The notes under the pieces: generated by a model
Told to the model about the DNA's origin: nothing
The model's database searches: none
The model's input: only the letters and a program-made list of their open reading frames with translations
Position numbers and translations under genes: made by a program
Assembly: GCA_963920705.1 (NCBI GenBank)
Contig: OY987227.1
Location: 11,201,602 to 11,265,601 of the forward strand
Direction: 5' to 3'
From: Odiellus spinosus
Taxonomy: Eukaryota > Arthropoda > Arachnida > Opiliones > Phalangiidae
Length of the DNA stretch: 64,000 nucleotides
Part shown: piece by piece, positions 13,541 to 25,577 of the stretch
Numbering within the stretch: position 1 is the first letter of the stretch
How the letters are laid out: every line of letters starts with the position of its first letter

Positions 13541-15184
13541 ATCTGTATCTGATGAAATAGTGTTAGGAGATTTAGGAAATAGGTAGTTTTATTGCCCCCT
13601 ATAGACCCCATTGGAATTTATCTGCCTAGATATTTTAATTTATTTAAGGTTTTATTTACCAAATTATGGAAATTAATTGGAAAGTGACTCGGAATCTGCC
13701 CTATAATATTAATTTCTCATAGAGATTTGGAAATTTGTGCCAAAATAAGAATCAGCCTACCAGGACTTCATTGTTTGTTTATTAAAAAACGTTTTTTTAT
13801 CGATTTATTGAACGGCTAAACATATACATTTATGTGCCTAAAAGGTCGAGAGGAGTTATAATAGACATTATGTATATCACGAAACATACAATATGGATTA
13901 GAATTGTCTAACCTAGCGATTAATTTAAAGGAAAAATCTCATGATCATAAAGAAAAAAACAAAAAATTTTCAAAATTAGGGTGCATAACTTAATCATCTC
14001 TTGCTTCCATCATGAATTCAGGGCATGACTTTAGAGTTACTAAACGAGACAGGGTACGTCATCACCGTGTCGTGATGACGCGTTTTTTGTACAAACTAAG
14101 CCATATCGTTATAGGAGCAAAGTGACGTCATGACGTCAAACGCTGTACGAAGGCTGTTTGTTTGGACGCCCCAGAGAGTCATGTACTGAATTTATTGTTT
14201 CTTCGAACATGCTCCCACTATGATACTAATGTTAGATGATCTTATTACATTAGGAAACAAGCCTTCGCCTGAATGTGTTAGCATTGATTTATAATCCTTC
14301 TCTGTTTCAGGCATCTGAAAAGAGAAGTTAACATTATTATTATATAATTTCCTTCTGTTAATACTAAATTCTGTGCACGCTACACTTTTATTTTAAAAAT
14401 CGGTGGACATTCAAGAGTTGGTGTTCTTTCCAATTAAATGTTTAACCGGATCGTGATACTACTCCTTTAAATTCTAAAAACTTTATATCACTTTTGGTTT
14501 TTATAAAGTAATCAATATCTACCTCCCGATAAAAATGAATTTGCCCAGAAGAAAATATAGTGGTTCGATTATCGCCAAGAAAAAATATGTTAGAGTTCCT
14601 AGCTTGTAAGAATTTACCCAGTTAGATAAAAGAAGAGATAACACGTTAAAGGCGGAGTCTTCCTTTCCGGTACTTATCCGATTTCATCTAGTCTTGGAAA
14701 GACTTTATTACCGTATAGTAAAACTATAGAATTTCACGTATATTCTATATCCTTTCAAGGTTGTTTTAAGCCTATACAGATACCTATTAGGACCTTTATC
14801 CATTATTGTTAACTCATTCTAGAATCAAACGGTTCTTTTCTATTTTTAAGTTAAATTCGAACATTTTTAAAAATGAAGTTGTTATTCATGAATTCTTAAA
14901 TATTCTAGAGAGAACATAGTTCTGATTTTAATTTTTGTCAAACATAATATGCCTTTTATTTTGCCAAAACACGGCAGCATTCGTAGAGTGGATTGGGGGA
15001 GGGGGGTGTTTATTCTCAATGGCACCCCCAGAGACGGATAAAATGGCCCATAGGAAAAGGATTATATTGCTCTTTATTTTAACTCTAACCACCTCCTCCT
15101 TTTTGAGAGGTCCACAGCGAGTTTCAAAGTAATTGACCAGAGCGATTGATCTCTGTGGATTTTTGCTCTTAGCCAGTTGCTTGC

Positions 15185-15198
15185 GGGGGGGGGGGGGG
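15185..15198. repeat. Poly-G tract
   Basis: Fourteen consecutive G in an otherwise AT-rich setting. A shorter G-rich run lies at 14,995-15,007. It is likely length-polymorphic or prone to sequencing error. Confidence 0.9.
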
Positions 15199-17444
15199 CA
15201 TTCGTAAAGTTTCGGGATCCTTTTGTAAAGACTGTGCCACCTGTCTCGCCCAACCCAATTGGGCAACAGCCCAATTCTAGCCCACACCAAAATCGGTGTT
15301 TCCAGGAACCCGCCCGAGACAACACTTCATTTCGGTGGCATTAACCCAACTACCTAGTCTTTTATACACTTTTAAAGGTTATTTGAATGAAAAAAAACTT
15401 AAAGTGAACATTTTTATTTTGGAATTTTTCGGATCGTAAACAACCAAGTTCGAATTAAGAGCGTCTTCCTTACGAAATATCAATAGAAAGGTCAGAGGGT
15501 AACAAATAAAAAAGTTGAAACCCATTTTTCCCACCAAAATTACACTCAGCTCGAACTATATAGAAACCATCCCAAAAAACTGCCAACCAACGAATGTTTT
15601 CCCACAACAGCCATAAAAGATAAGCCCAATTTGGGCTCCCGTTGCAACCCCGTTTTTAAAGAACTCTTAGTATATTATGCTTTATTGTGAGATTTATCAT
15701 GAATAGCCTTAAAATTCTCGCGCCAAATTTTCAAACGACGTTTTTAAATTTTTAAGAAAAATCCAGAACAATTACGGGGTTCTCATTTTTTTTGTAGAAG
15801 TCCACTTATCGTAGGAAACTGAAAGTACCGAAAAGAGCAATGGGAGGTACTAGTCTATCATCGTGCCAAATTTGAGGCCAATGCGATCGGCAGTTTTTAA
15901 ATAATCCCCGGAACATATACAAGCAGACAGATAAATGTAGAGATGAAAGGTTTAGTGGCACCGTCTCCCCGGGCCTGTAGAGTGTAATATTCTGGTAACA
16001 TAGATTGCCAGCGAGATTACCTCATTCTTAAAGCCTTTGCTAAAGTAGCAACGAATGAGTATTTCCATCTCCATGACGACAGAAAGGGGATTGCCCAGTT
16101 TGCTTTTTCTCGTTGATAGTCTATTATGTAGCACTTTTATTATTAATAGAGATTCCGAATGGCACCACGCCCTTTTCTTAATGTACCAAATATAAAAAAG
16201 GCCGCGCTTAAAAGGTGCCATCACGAGTGATTACAATAAATGTGTAAAAGGAGAATACAATTGGTATTGGCGCCGGAGAAATCCTAACAATGAAAAGGGA
16301 GAAACAAAGTCGCGTTCACACTAGAAATTTGAACAAGTTTTAAAACTGTTTTGAATATTCAAACAAACTTCTTAAACTAACAATTAATTTTTTTGGACGA
16401 AGGATTATTACATTTGAAATTTATTTTACCAATTTCACTTTTCCTAAACGGTTTTAAAGTCTATAGTGGGTAGGTGGCTCGGGTAATTTTCTAACTATTC
16501 CCCACAGGCAGATGAGGAGATTAGCTATAGATAATTCGTTTCTAGAGGTCTCGAACCCGGTAGGAGTTTGAAACGTTGGTTAAAATATGGGCCACTGAGA
16601 TTTGCGCACTGAAATTTTCGAGAGCCGAGATGTTTCAATCGTTGAAGGTCATTTCCCCGCGGAACGCACGAAATTCGAAAACAAACTGAATATTTCACTC
16701 TCTTTACTTTAGTTTACCTTATTTTGACAGCTCATACAAGGTTTCGCTAGCCTTTCTCTCTATGAATGGTTTACTTATATTGGGAGGATAATTTTACGCA
16801 TGCTGACTATTTAAACTAGATAGTAAAGTTTTTTATATTCGCGTATATCCTCATAATTCAATGTCAAGAGTATGAGGAGAGAAAGAGACTGGCATTAAAA
16901 TAGCTTTATGTAATACTACTCCTTTCCTTAATGCTCCTTGGTTTTTTCGGTTTGGCATTGTCTGAAGACCTTGTAAAAGCGCATTTAGAGGTATATCCAT
17001 GTAGAATGGTTGAATGGAGTGGAAAACCTTATATCATTTTTTAACTGAACCAGAACCTACCTAACATCGCTCTATTCGTGATAATTTTCATGAACTTCTT
17101 TTTTAGTCCAAAAGGATATCCGGCTGAAATGATATTTTCTTGCAAATGTGTATTACTCGGTATTATGTAACGTTTCCATGTACACCTTATTTTGTTAATT
17201 ATTCCGAAATGGGTCACGTGTAAAGTTTATTCTTTAACCTCACGGAAGAAGGCTTCAATTGGTGAACCAGACGTGAACAAATGGGGTGAATTAGAAGTGG
17301 CATAATTTCTTCACATCTTCCCTTTAACTTGTACCCCCGTTACCAGCGAGGTAATCTTTTTTAGCAGACGACTGAAGTCTAGAACTATTAAAATTGGATA
17401 CCTAGCTTAATATATAAAGATGAATAACAAAATCAGGCGTACAT

Positions 17445-17584
17445 AAGCGTCCTCTAACGGCAAACCGTGGCAAATGTAGTAACTAATAAAACCACCGCGA
17501 TTGCTATGGATAAAGATTAGGCAATGACGCACGTGATCTTGTTAGCTCCAATTTTTTTAGCCTGTTTGCCGTTAGCAGACGCTT
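17445..17584. mobile_element. MITE-like element with 21-bp terminal inverted repeats
   Basis: Positions 17,445-17,465 and 17,564-17,584 are reverse complements at 19 of 21 positions, with the shared inner block CTAACGGCAAAC and outer block AAGCGTC. The total length is 140 bp with no coding capacity. No convincing target-site duplication is visible, so the superfamily is open. It could also be an old hairpin-forming repeat. Confidence 0.5.
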
Positions 17585-20227
17585 TTGAATGCCAAGTTTT
17601 TTATTTATCTTTATCTAGTAAGATAGGTGCCCATGTTAATAGTCCTAGCTGAAGTGTATGGTAACCTAGCCTGTTGCACGAAAAGACGAAAGAACCTGCA
17701 AAAAGATATTAACGCTACTAAAAGCGCGGAATATAGCAGGAAGGCTTATAGAAATAATGGTATAGAATTAAGGGTTAAATTTCATTCATCCCACTTCATT
17801 TCAACATGTCTGGCTCTCCATTTATATCATTGCTTCGTGGTTTACTCTTTATAGTTATATATCACGAAGTTAAAATTTGCCGTAAGCGGGCAGACCAAAA
17901 AGTCTCGCTGTCACACAGTGAAACTACACACTAGGCGTTTATGCCAAAACCTGATAATTTCGAAATTTTTAAATTAAAAATTTATTTTGGCTTAGTTATT
18001 AATACAAAGGCTTAAATCAATCTTATATTTTAACTGAAACTGAATTAATAAATTATTAAATTAATTGACGAGACTGCTACGAAACTGAATTGTTTCAAAC
18101 ACTACACTTATTACTTATTATCAATAAATGACTGACCTTTAAAATTGTTGGCCCTATTAGTATTTTCCGAATTGTACGTAGCGTCATACAATTTTCATAG
18201 TTGTTACAAAATAATTTAAATCCTTGAAGTGCGACCTCGAAATATTTCAATATTCCGTTTTTTAATGATAAGAAAATACATTTGATCAATATTATTGTGG
18301 AAAATATACAAATTTCTTAAAGCCTCCGAAATAACGATGAAAAGAAACATTAGTGAAAAAACTACCCAATATCAGTGGAAAGGGAGATCAATATTTTAAT
18401 TTCATGTTCCGAAATAATTTTCGACGACAATTTTCCCAAACATTATTCACTTTTAAATCTCAAACTATCTGAGTTAGTGCCTAGATTCCCTATCCAATAA
18501 TTCGATTTGATTATAGATTCGAAAGAAGCTTTCAATCGCTTTGGTCTTATTTCATTATTACTTATAGATACTTGATGCCCAATTCAATATAGAGTGGTTA
18601 CTTGGCAACGCGAAGAAACCGGAGAAAAATCTTACCGCCAAATTGCGCTAGGAATATTTGCGCCATTTGTACTAGATATATCTCGTATATATGTATGTGG
18701 CACGTTTTCTAGGTCTCTTTTTGGGGTGGTTTATAAGCGTTACCTTGACAACCCTTTTATGTATAGGGTAAACCTTCTGAACGCGCAAAACATATTTATA
18801 CGATCGTTACGTAGGTAGGTAAGGTCGGGGTATGAGGCTCGCGAAGTGATTAATAGCCAGAGAGACTGAAAGGACTCTTAAGCCTCGGCCACCGGTCAAT
18901 AGTCCACCCACACATATACTAAGTCAAGTTCCGTTTCAACCCCTCTCTTTTCCCCCCAGTACGCGCCTTGTCACTCTTGTCCCACCCCCTTGTTCCCCCG
19001 ACCCCATTTTTATTCTAGGCTTCTCTTATAAGAGACAGAAGCCCGGGAATATGTCAAAATAAGTTTGTTGCCTCGCAAAAATATAAGTATATACGCTAGA
19101 AATCCCAAATCCAATTTATCAAAATAGCCCACACTTACACGTACTCTACATATTTATGAAAGCTCGTTATTCCAAAAAGAAATTTTTGGTAAATAAAATC
19201 TATTGCCAAAGAAAAAAAGTTTTAATTTGATGTAGAATTTTGATTTAATCAATTTGACAAGGTTTTCACGTAATATTTATGGTAGATTATATGCAAATAT
19301 TGTCTTTATGTAAACGAAAAACACCTTGGGTATGAGGTTTCTTATTTATATTTAAACTTTCATTTTATTTATTTATAACGGTAACCTTTGATTGAAGAAT
19401 TTAGGGCTAAAACAAAATACAAATTAAATATAAAGGGAGTGATCTTTTTGAATTATATATTAATATAGACACACTATCTATGAAGGTATCTTATTTCTAA
19501 AATAATTTATAATCAGACAGTGTTTTGCTGCTTTGCATAATGCAGATTATAGACTGATGCTAGGTAATAAAAATGCAACAAGATATAAAATCGAGAAGCT
19601 AAATATATTCAAGAATTTATTCCCATATTTATTAAATTAGAAAAGCAAATTTAAATGCGTTTCAATTTCGAGTACAGTAAAAGCACATTGGTTTTAAAAA
19701 CTATAGGCTTAAGAAACATGTTTTTCGGTCTGAACTGGTGAAATATGGGTTAAAAACATCAAAACTTACCAAATGGTTCCCATCAATCAATCCAAAATCA
19801 CGAAGCCCAATCGCTATCATCCTTTAATTTTTTTTTGTTTTCCAAGTTTCATCATAAGTTGTTAACCCCAATTTATATTTAGCCCAAAGACACTTTCAAC
19901 AAGAAATGTTATCTAGTAATAACTTTTAATAGGCTAAATATTTTTAATTTTTAACTGCGATGAATAAGTGGTACCTTATTTCTTCCAGTTATAAATTAGA
20001 CTTGTTTAAGTTGGCTTCTGCTAGATTAGGTTTACAACATTTTATTACTAAAATTATGCTACATATGATGAAATTTAGATATATCAAGTTTTCGGCGAAT
20101 TCATATTTAACCAAATATAAAAATATATTTCAGACAATTTTGAGTTTTGTAAAAAAGAATTCAGGGTAAATGTTAATTTGGGGGAAATATTTTGGGTGAA
20201 ATTGGGGATACCCTAATATACAGTTAA

Positions 20228-20441
20228 TTATCAAAGTTGCGAAATTGACTTGCTAAACCTAAATCACCTTCAAAGCAATTTTAAATTGTAAAAATTCTTG
20301 AGAAAAAGTGAGTTGCTGATGCCAGTGAAATATCATCTAAAAACGGCGCGTTAACCAATTTAACACTAAAGTGCGTGATATTTCTAACGAACGGACCATT
20401 GGCATCAGGAATTCTCCAAGATTAAATTTGCAACTTTAACA
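20228..20441. repeat. Imperfect foldback element
   Basis: The outer arms pair CAAAGTTGC (about 20,232) with GCAACTTTA (about 20,430), and the inner arms pair TGATGCCA (20,317-20,324) with TGGCATCA (20,400-20,407), with AAATATCA/TGATATTT closer to the centre. The arms are interrupted by mismatches and indels, consistent with an old MITE or foldback element. Confidence 0.4.
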
Positions 20442-20744
20442 TAAGTTTGATAATGTTTATTAGCATATTTTACCTGTACACATCAATTAAAATTAATTCA
20501 TTTCCCGAGTCTAGCATCCCTTTCGTTAAACTTATCTAAAATCCATATATTATGGCCAATTCCTTATCCTATAACGCTATACTGAGCGTGCGTCAGAAAT
20601 TTTAAGGAAATGTGCAACAGCGAAATTTTTAATCTTATCAATTTCTATTAGAATTAATCTTAAACCCCTTTACCAATTCTCCTTGCATTTTTCAACCCTT
20701 TTCCACCGCAATATCTGTTTTAATAGGCGCTTCCGGAGGAGGTT

Positions 20745-20960
20745 CTATTCCCTCGGCTCCCTCTTGCCCAAGTTCATTTCAAAGTCGCCGGGGGTTCCGG
20801 GGGAGGGGCGGGGTTTCTGGTCTTGTTTTTTAATAAAAGTGTAACTAGGCTTAGCGAGGAGAAAGGAACGTCTATACTCTTCCAGCTTTTGTTCCTTCTC
20901 TTCAGCGCGCGCTTTTTTCCCAACGGAGTTCAGTATCTCGGCAACTGCAAAATCCACCAT
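20745..20960 (-). CDS. Unrecognised small open frame, doubtful
   Basis: A 71-codon ATG-to-stop frame in a locally GC-richer island. The peptide is charged, with a helical Lys/Glu/Arg-rich stretch (GKKARAEEKEQKLEEYRR) followed by a Pro-rich segment and an acidic/basic end. The wording is more protein-like than other small frames here. However, I see no splice context, promoter or homolog, and it sits opposite the gene inside a long intron. It may be a relic of a host gene or transposon exon, or chance. Confidence 0.15.
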   Translation of the reverse strand: MVDFAVAEILNSVGKKARAEEKEQKLEEYRRSFLLAKPSYTFIKKQDQKPRPSPGTPGDFEMNLGKREPRE

Positions 20961-21480
20961 TCGGCCTATATAGATTAATATTAACGTAGCTGTATAAGTT
21001 TAAATTTCTATACCTTCCTTTTTCTCAATCTCACGACGTTCCTTTATTACTTCGAATGAGTCGAACGGAGTGTATGTACTGGATAAAAGGGCGGGAAATT
21101 GTTGTAATGCTGGCGATATGGCTCGTGCACGTCCGAGGGATAGCGAAAATTGAAGGGATGATGAAAAGAAAAATTCTATCGCTTGATTCTTTAACTCTAA
21201 CAAAATGGAATTTCCACCCAAGACATAAAAATTTATTTAAATTTATTTCAGTTTATGATCAATTCGTATAATTATTAATCAACACTGGAATTGTTTTTAA
21301 CTAAAAACTACACTAAACATTCATAACTATCGTTTATGATTTTAATTTAAAATTCAGCTAAGCTTTTTAAATCTGTGGTATAGCCAATGATTTAATTTCA
21401 AAACTGTTATGGATTAAGTTTATACAGGAATTCTATAATGAATTTGTCTGACATTAGTGAGTGTGTAATAGTTAGCGCCC

Positions 21481-21606
21481 CATCTATAGGAGGGGGTAGG
21501 AAAGAATGGTTGCCTTTCTCGTCGGCAAAGTTAGTTCAAGAGAGCCAATAAGATATTTATAATCCTTTATTAGGCGTTAATGGGTGGAGCTCTTCCTTGG
21601 GCTATG
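21481..21606. repeat. Dispersed repeat copy 1
   Basis: The phrase TTGCCTTTCTCGTCGGCAAAG, then AGTTCAAGAGAG, CCAATAAG and TAGGCGTTAATGGGTGGAG is matched in order, with substitutions, at 32,130-32,215. The flanks differ, so this is an interspersed repeat. The GTTCAAG phrase resembles a pol III B box only weakly. Confidence 0.5.
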
Positions 21607-22899
21607 AGTAGGGTCAAAGTAAAGCCAATATGTTCAATATTACTTTTATATTTATGATCAAAATACGATTAAATTCGAAACAAATTCATGAAAGTATCTT
21701 AAATACAAACTTCGCTAAGTCTTTCGTAACTCTTATGAATTACTTAGTGTTAAAAATTTTATTTAGTTATAGTATAAATTTAAATTAAACCTAATTGTAG
21801 CGTTTCATCTTCCCTTAAAGAAGCTTCCGCGTTGAAAGGAGAAGCCGAAGCGAAGGAGAGGAGGGGATTGAGGAAAAAGTAGAAAAAAAAGTAGTTTAGT
21901 AAGGGACACGAGGCTAGGGACAGAGCGAACTCTAGGTTTCTAGCATTACGCTATAGTCCGAAAATCGAGGCGCTAGTGTCGTCGAGGGCTCCTTTTATTG
22001 TTAACTTGGCTCTAGGGAGAATTCGTAGCTCGCGCCCTACGGATAATTCAGTGATTGAAAAGCCCGCGTCGCGAGAGAGGGAGAAAGAGAGAGAAGAAAA
22101 ATATATCCCCGAGAAAGTTAAGCCTAACTCCGAACTCGCTGATCTCAAGAAAGACTAACTGTAACCACCTTTTTTTGCAACTATATTCGCCTGGTCAACA
22201 AGTGGTTCCTTTTCCAAGTAGATACAGAGAGAGAGGATGTAGTTCGATATCTTTCCCGCTTCCGAAAAAGTGGCCCACTTCGTCCCTTTTTACGATTAAA
22301 ACCAAAACTCGCTGCTATAGTCTGTGTTTGGCAGGTATCGTAATTGTTACCTTCGGCGATGTTTCGAACGAACTTAACGAGTCTTGTGAAAAATTAATGT
22401 TTAAGATTGTTTCGGGAATGAATAGAAAACCTCTTCGGCTACTAAATGGAACCAATTAGGCCCAAGTTTTACTACGAATAAGTTTTTCATTATTTGATGT
22501 TGTAATTTCGTCGGCGTAGTAAATATTGTCGAAAAAAGTGCACGTAAAAAGTTAAAATAATCGTTATTAATACTTAATTTATGAGCAATTAATAATAAAT
22601 GGTTCGTTGAAGATATAAGATACATAATGGGCCGAGTTGTTACCAAGCTCGCTTTTAAAATTTTATTTTGGAAAATTTTAATTTTTTAAAGGTAAGCTTT
22701 CTTATGTTCTTCTAACCGAAACTATTTTTATTTTCATTAATTTAACGTAAGATACTCGTTAAATTATGTAAAAACCTTCGTTGTTTTTCGCAAGACTCTT
22801 TCAAAACGTACGATTCTATTCGCAATGAAAATTCAGTTAGACCCAATTTTTTCCGAGTAGTACTAAGAACAACAGGGAAATCGTTAAACCTTGACTTAA

Positions 22900-23986
22900 T
22901 TTCGCATTTGTAAAACTGTATCGGGTGCTGGAACAAAAATGGAGCTAAATAAACTTTTGTTTTTCGCGGCGAACGTTCGTTTTAGTCACGCTTACCTGAG
23001 ACGAAACAAACGCCCGCAATAAGTTGAGAGAACTTAAGAAGCCTTATATTGTGTTTCGCGCGAACACTGCATGGGCGAGGTCCGGGAAAACGTATATCCA
23101 ACCAGCATGTACACCGCGATTGCGAAGAATGGTGAAGATTATTACTTCCTTTGTTACTGAGTACAAAATGAAGAATTATGTTCGAAGCCTGAGAATCATA
23201 CAACAGATTACGTGATTACGGTGTTTTCGCGGGCTGCATTTGATAGTGGTAAAACCAACGCGAATCCGTTGTTATAGTTAAACACTTTTACAGCTTAAAA
23301 TCTACAGAAATTAAACAATGTGATTAAGCGTACGCGATGAATCTTTGGGTATAATAAGGGCTGAAAATGAAGCGACAGATCTTGTACCCACGATTACAAG
23401 GTTTAATTAATTTTGAGGTGATAAATACAAACTATAATCAAATATAACCGTTGCAATTATGGGAAATTAGATAGCAAAAAATTGCCCCGTAAAACATTCC
23501 TGTTTGTTTTACTAGAAATGATAGAATTGAAATTGGCTCGATAAAGTTAGGAAAAACACAACTGGAAGGTATACAACTTTGTTTCAAACAGTGCGGATAT
23601 TTAATGCTATACAAAACTGTGATTACATCATAATTTAGAGTGTGGCTAATTAGGACATCCACGGTTATTCAATGAGTATATTTAATTAAAGTGATAAATC
23701 CAAATATCGAAAACTATTTACAATGATATTCCGAACTGAGAAAAATATATCAAATCCGAACTGAAAAATCCTCCAACCATTACAAGGATTACAGTGATTA
23801 CATTTACATACATTTTAGTTTATAGTGGAAGAATTAAACAAAAACTATCATCGTAACTTGTCAGGCAGCTTAATAGTTCAGCTCGACAACGGAGTCCTTC
23901 CGAAAGACGGGTCCCGGTCCCCTATTCCCCCCACTGCGAGTTGTTAGCTCTTGGTCGGCTTCGTCCGATTGTCCCTTCGGTCCACC
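22900..23986 (+). promoter_or_regulatory. Candidate promoter and 5' UTR zone of the 1B form
   Basis: CpG and GC content rise around 22,950-23,240 (GCGGCGAACGTTCG and CGCGCGAACACTG phrases), and again from 23,880 into the exon at 23,987. No initiator or TATA box stands out and the transcription start is unknown. An upstream non-coding exon is possible. Confidence 0.25.
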
Positions 23987-24248
23987 ATGTACGGTATGGT
24001 GTCCTCTCACTCTTCGGCCCCGACAAAGTCCATCCGGCCTTACAATTTGTCGAACGTTCACTCAAGTAGTCTTAACCAACCTTCCGCCAGTGCCTCGAAA
24101 CAGTCTTCTTCCGGCGGAGAGCGCGGTGGCAAGAACGCGTCGTCTTCCTCCGTGGCCCATTCCAACCATCACAGACACGGCATACGCGGTAGACTTTGGA
24201 AATATCTTCGGGAAACGTGGTCCGGGATCACGGAACCTGATGCCAAGT
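23987..24248 (+). CDS. KChIP: KChIP-like calcium sensor, alternative N-terminal exon 1B
   Basis: ATG at 23,987 sits in a strong CCACCATG context. It opens 87 codons plus one base before a GTAAGG donor at 24,249. Spliced to 38,047 it reads ...TEPDAK-S-ECDIDEM and gives a 285-residue protein. The N-terminus is Ser/His/Gln-rich and low in complexity, then basic and aromatic (RGRLWKYLRETW), resembling the Lys/Arg plus hydrophobic segment that precedes the core in vertebrate KChIP4-type isoforms. The strong start, donor, exact phase and marked GC rise support it. The frame is open a further 12 codons upstream but contains no earlier ATG. Confidence 0.8.
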
Positions 24249-25148
24249 GTAAGGACATAGACTTATTTTTTAATTTATTATTATAAGAAATTTACAAATT
24301 TTTATTGATGTGATGCGACGGGAAAGTGTTCGGTACCATTGTTTAGTTGGGGAAAATCACACTTGACTAACTTAAAATAGGTGTGGCGCTGGTTGCGTAT
24401 ACACTGTGAAGCTTTGGCCTCCGTGGTCAAGCTTGATTTCTGTTGTATTTTCCTTTACTAAATAGATTAAGTGACTTAAATCTGAATTTTTAATCTGATC
24501 CATCCACGCCAATTATATTTACAATGTTCACTAGTTATTTCCTACACGGGCATTGTTTTAGAAACTTGGGTTACTTTTGAGGTATTGGCGTGTTTTGCTA
24601 GGTTCACATATAATTTAAACAACCCAATGGTTTTGACAAAGCTTAAAACGCAGTTTATTAACTTTATTTTACTTGACCCCATAATTCGTTGACCTTAGTC
24701 CAAGTAGGTAATTGACCATTATCGCTAAAAATGAAAAACATGTTTTTCTCTTTGAAACTATAATACTTTTGAAATTGGTCGTGAGTGCTAAAATCATTCC
24801 ACGTGTATATTTTTGCGGAATAAATTATATAGGGCTCTGACCGACCAAGAACTCTAGTTCATTGTTAAAAGGGAAAAAGTGGGAAAAAAAAAAAGGCTTT
24901 TAAGGTACTGGCGTTCGATATTTACCTTAAGAGTTAGTTGTATACAAGCTTTTAAAAATCTAAAAATAAATTTTCTACCTTATTTTATTTCTCCGCTTTA
25001 TAGAATGTCACCTGAAAGACGAGATTTTAGCGTGACTTTTATCACGTCAACTTCAATATAGAATATAGCTTCCCAATTGGGATTTTTGATAGAAAGTTTT
25101 AGGTCCAAAAAACCAAAACAAAACAACAAAATATAGCAAGAGAATGTC

Positions 25149-25577
25149 TAGATGACGATTGAGCCCCCCTCTCTCCCACTAAATAACGATGGTTTTGAAC
25201 TAATTAGGACCCTGGAGTTCAGAAAAAAAGTACTTAAAAAATCTACGAATAAGTTTTTTTTTTTAAATTTTCAAATTTCCATATTAAAACAACGAATTCT
25301 TAACCTAACTTAAAATTTTCCAATACGTTTTTCTTTTACTTTCGCTGCTCGGAGATTCTTTAAGTATTTGTCCTGAACTTCCCAATACCTAATTAGTCCA
25401 TATCCATCGTTAGATGACGATTGAGCCCCCTCTCTCCCACTAAATAACGATGGTTTTGAACTAATTAGGACCCTGGAGTTCAGAAAAAAGTACTTAAAAA
25501 ATCCACGAATAAGTTTTTTTGAAATTTTCAAATTTCCATATTAAAACAACGAGTTCTTAACCTAACTTAAAATTTTC
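25149..25577. repeat. Direct duplication of a ~170-bp segment
   Basis: The segments 25,149-25,320 and 25,411-25,577 begin with TAGATGACGATTGAGCCCCC and are nearly identical. They differ mainly in homopolymer lengths (C6 against C5, A7 against A6, a long T run against a shorter one) plus a couple of substitutions. The offset is 262 bp. This is a recent local duplication with unique sequence between the copies. Confidence 0.85.

Larger units (their letters stand above)
4652..23986 (+). other. Long non-coding stretch (intron of the 1A form, 5' flank of the 1B form)
   Basis: About 19 kb of AT-rich DNA. From left to right it holds the 99-bp tandem duplication (5,492), a poly-T tract (7,564), paired CRE-containing repeats (10,200-10,430), a degenerate repeat with nested inverted motifs (13,228-13,540), a poly-G tract (15,185), a MITE-like element (17,445), a foldback (20,228), an unrecognised small minus-strand frame (20,745-20,960), and a dispersed repeat (21,481). 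Pairs of TGACGTCA also lie back to back at 14,123 and 14,131. Other short open frames have no coding signature. Confidence 0.6.

Noticed and set aside
13228..13611. 127-codon minus-strand frame as a gene
   Set aside because: It coincides with a repeat containing inverted motifs and has repetitive wording. It is more likely translated transposon relic.
14928..15325. Overlapping minus-strand frames across a poly-G tract
   Set aside because: Open only because of the G-run and low complexity; two frames are open at once and no similarity is recognised.
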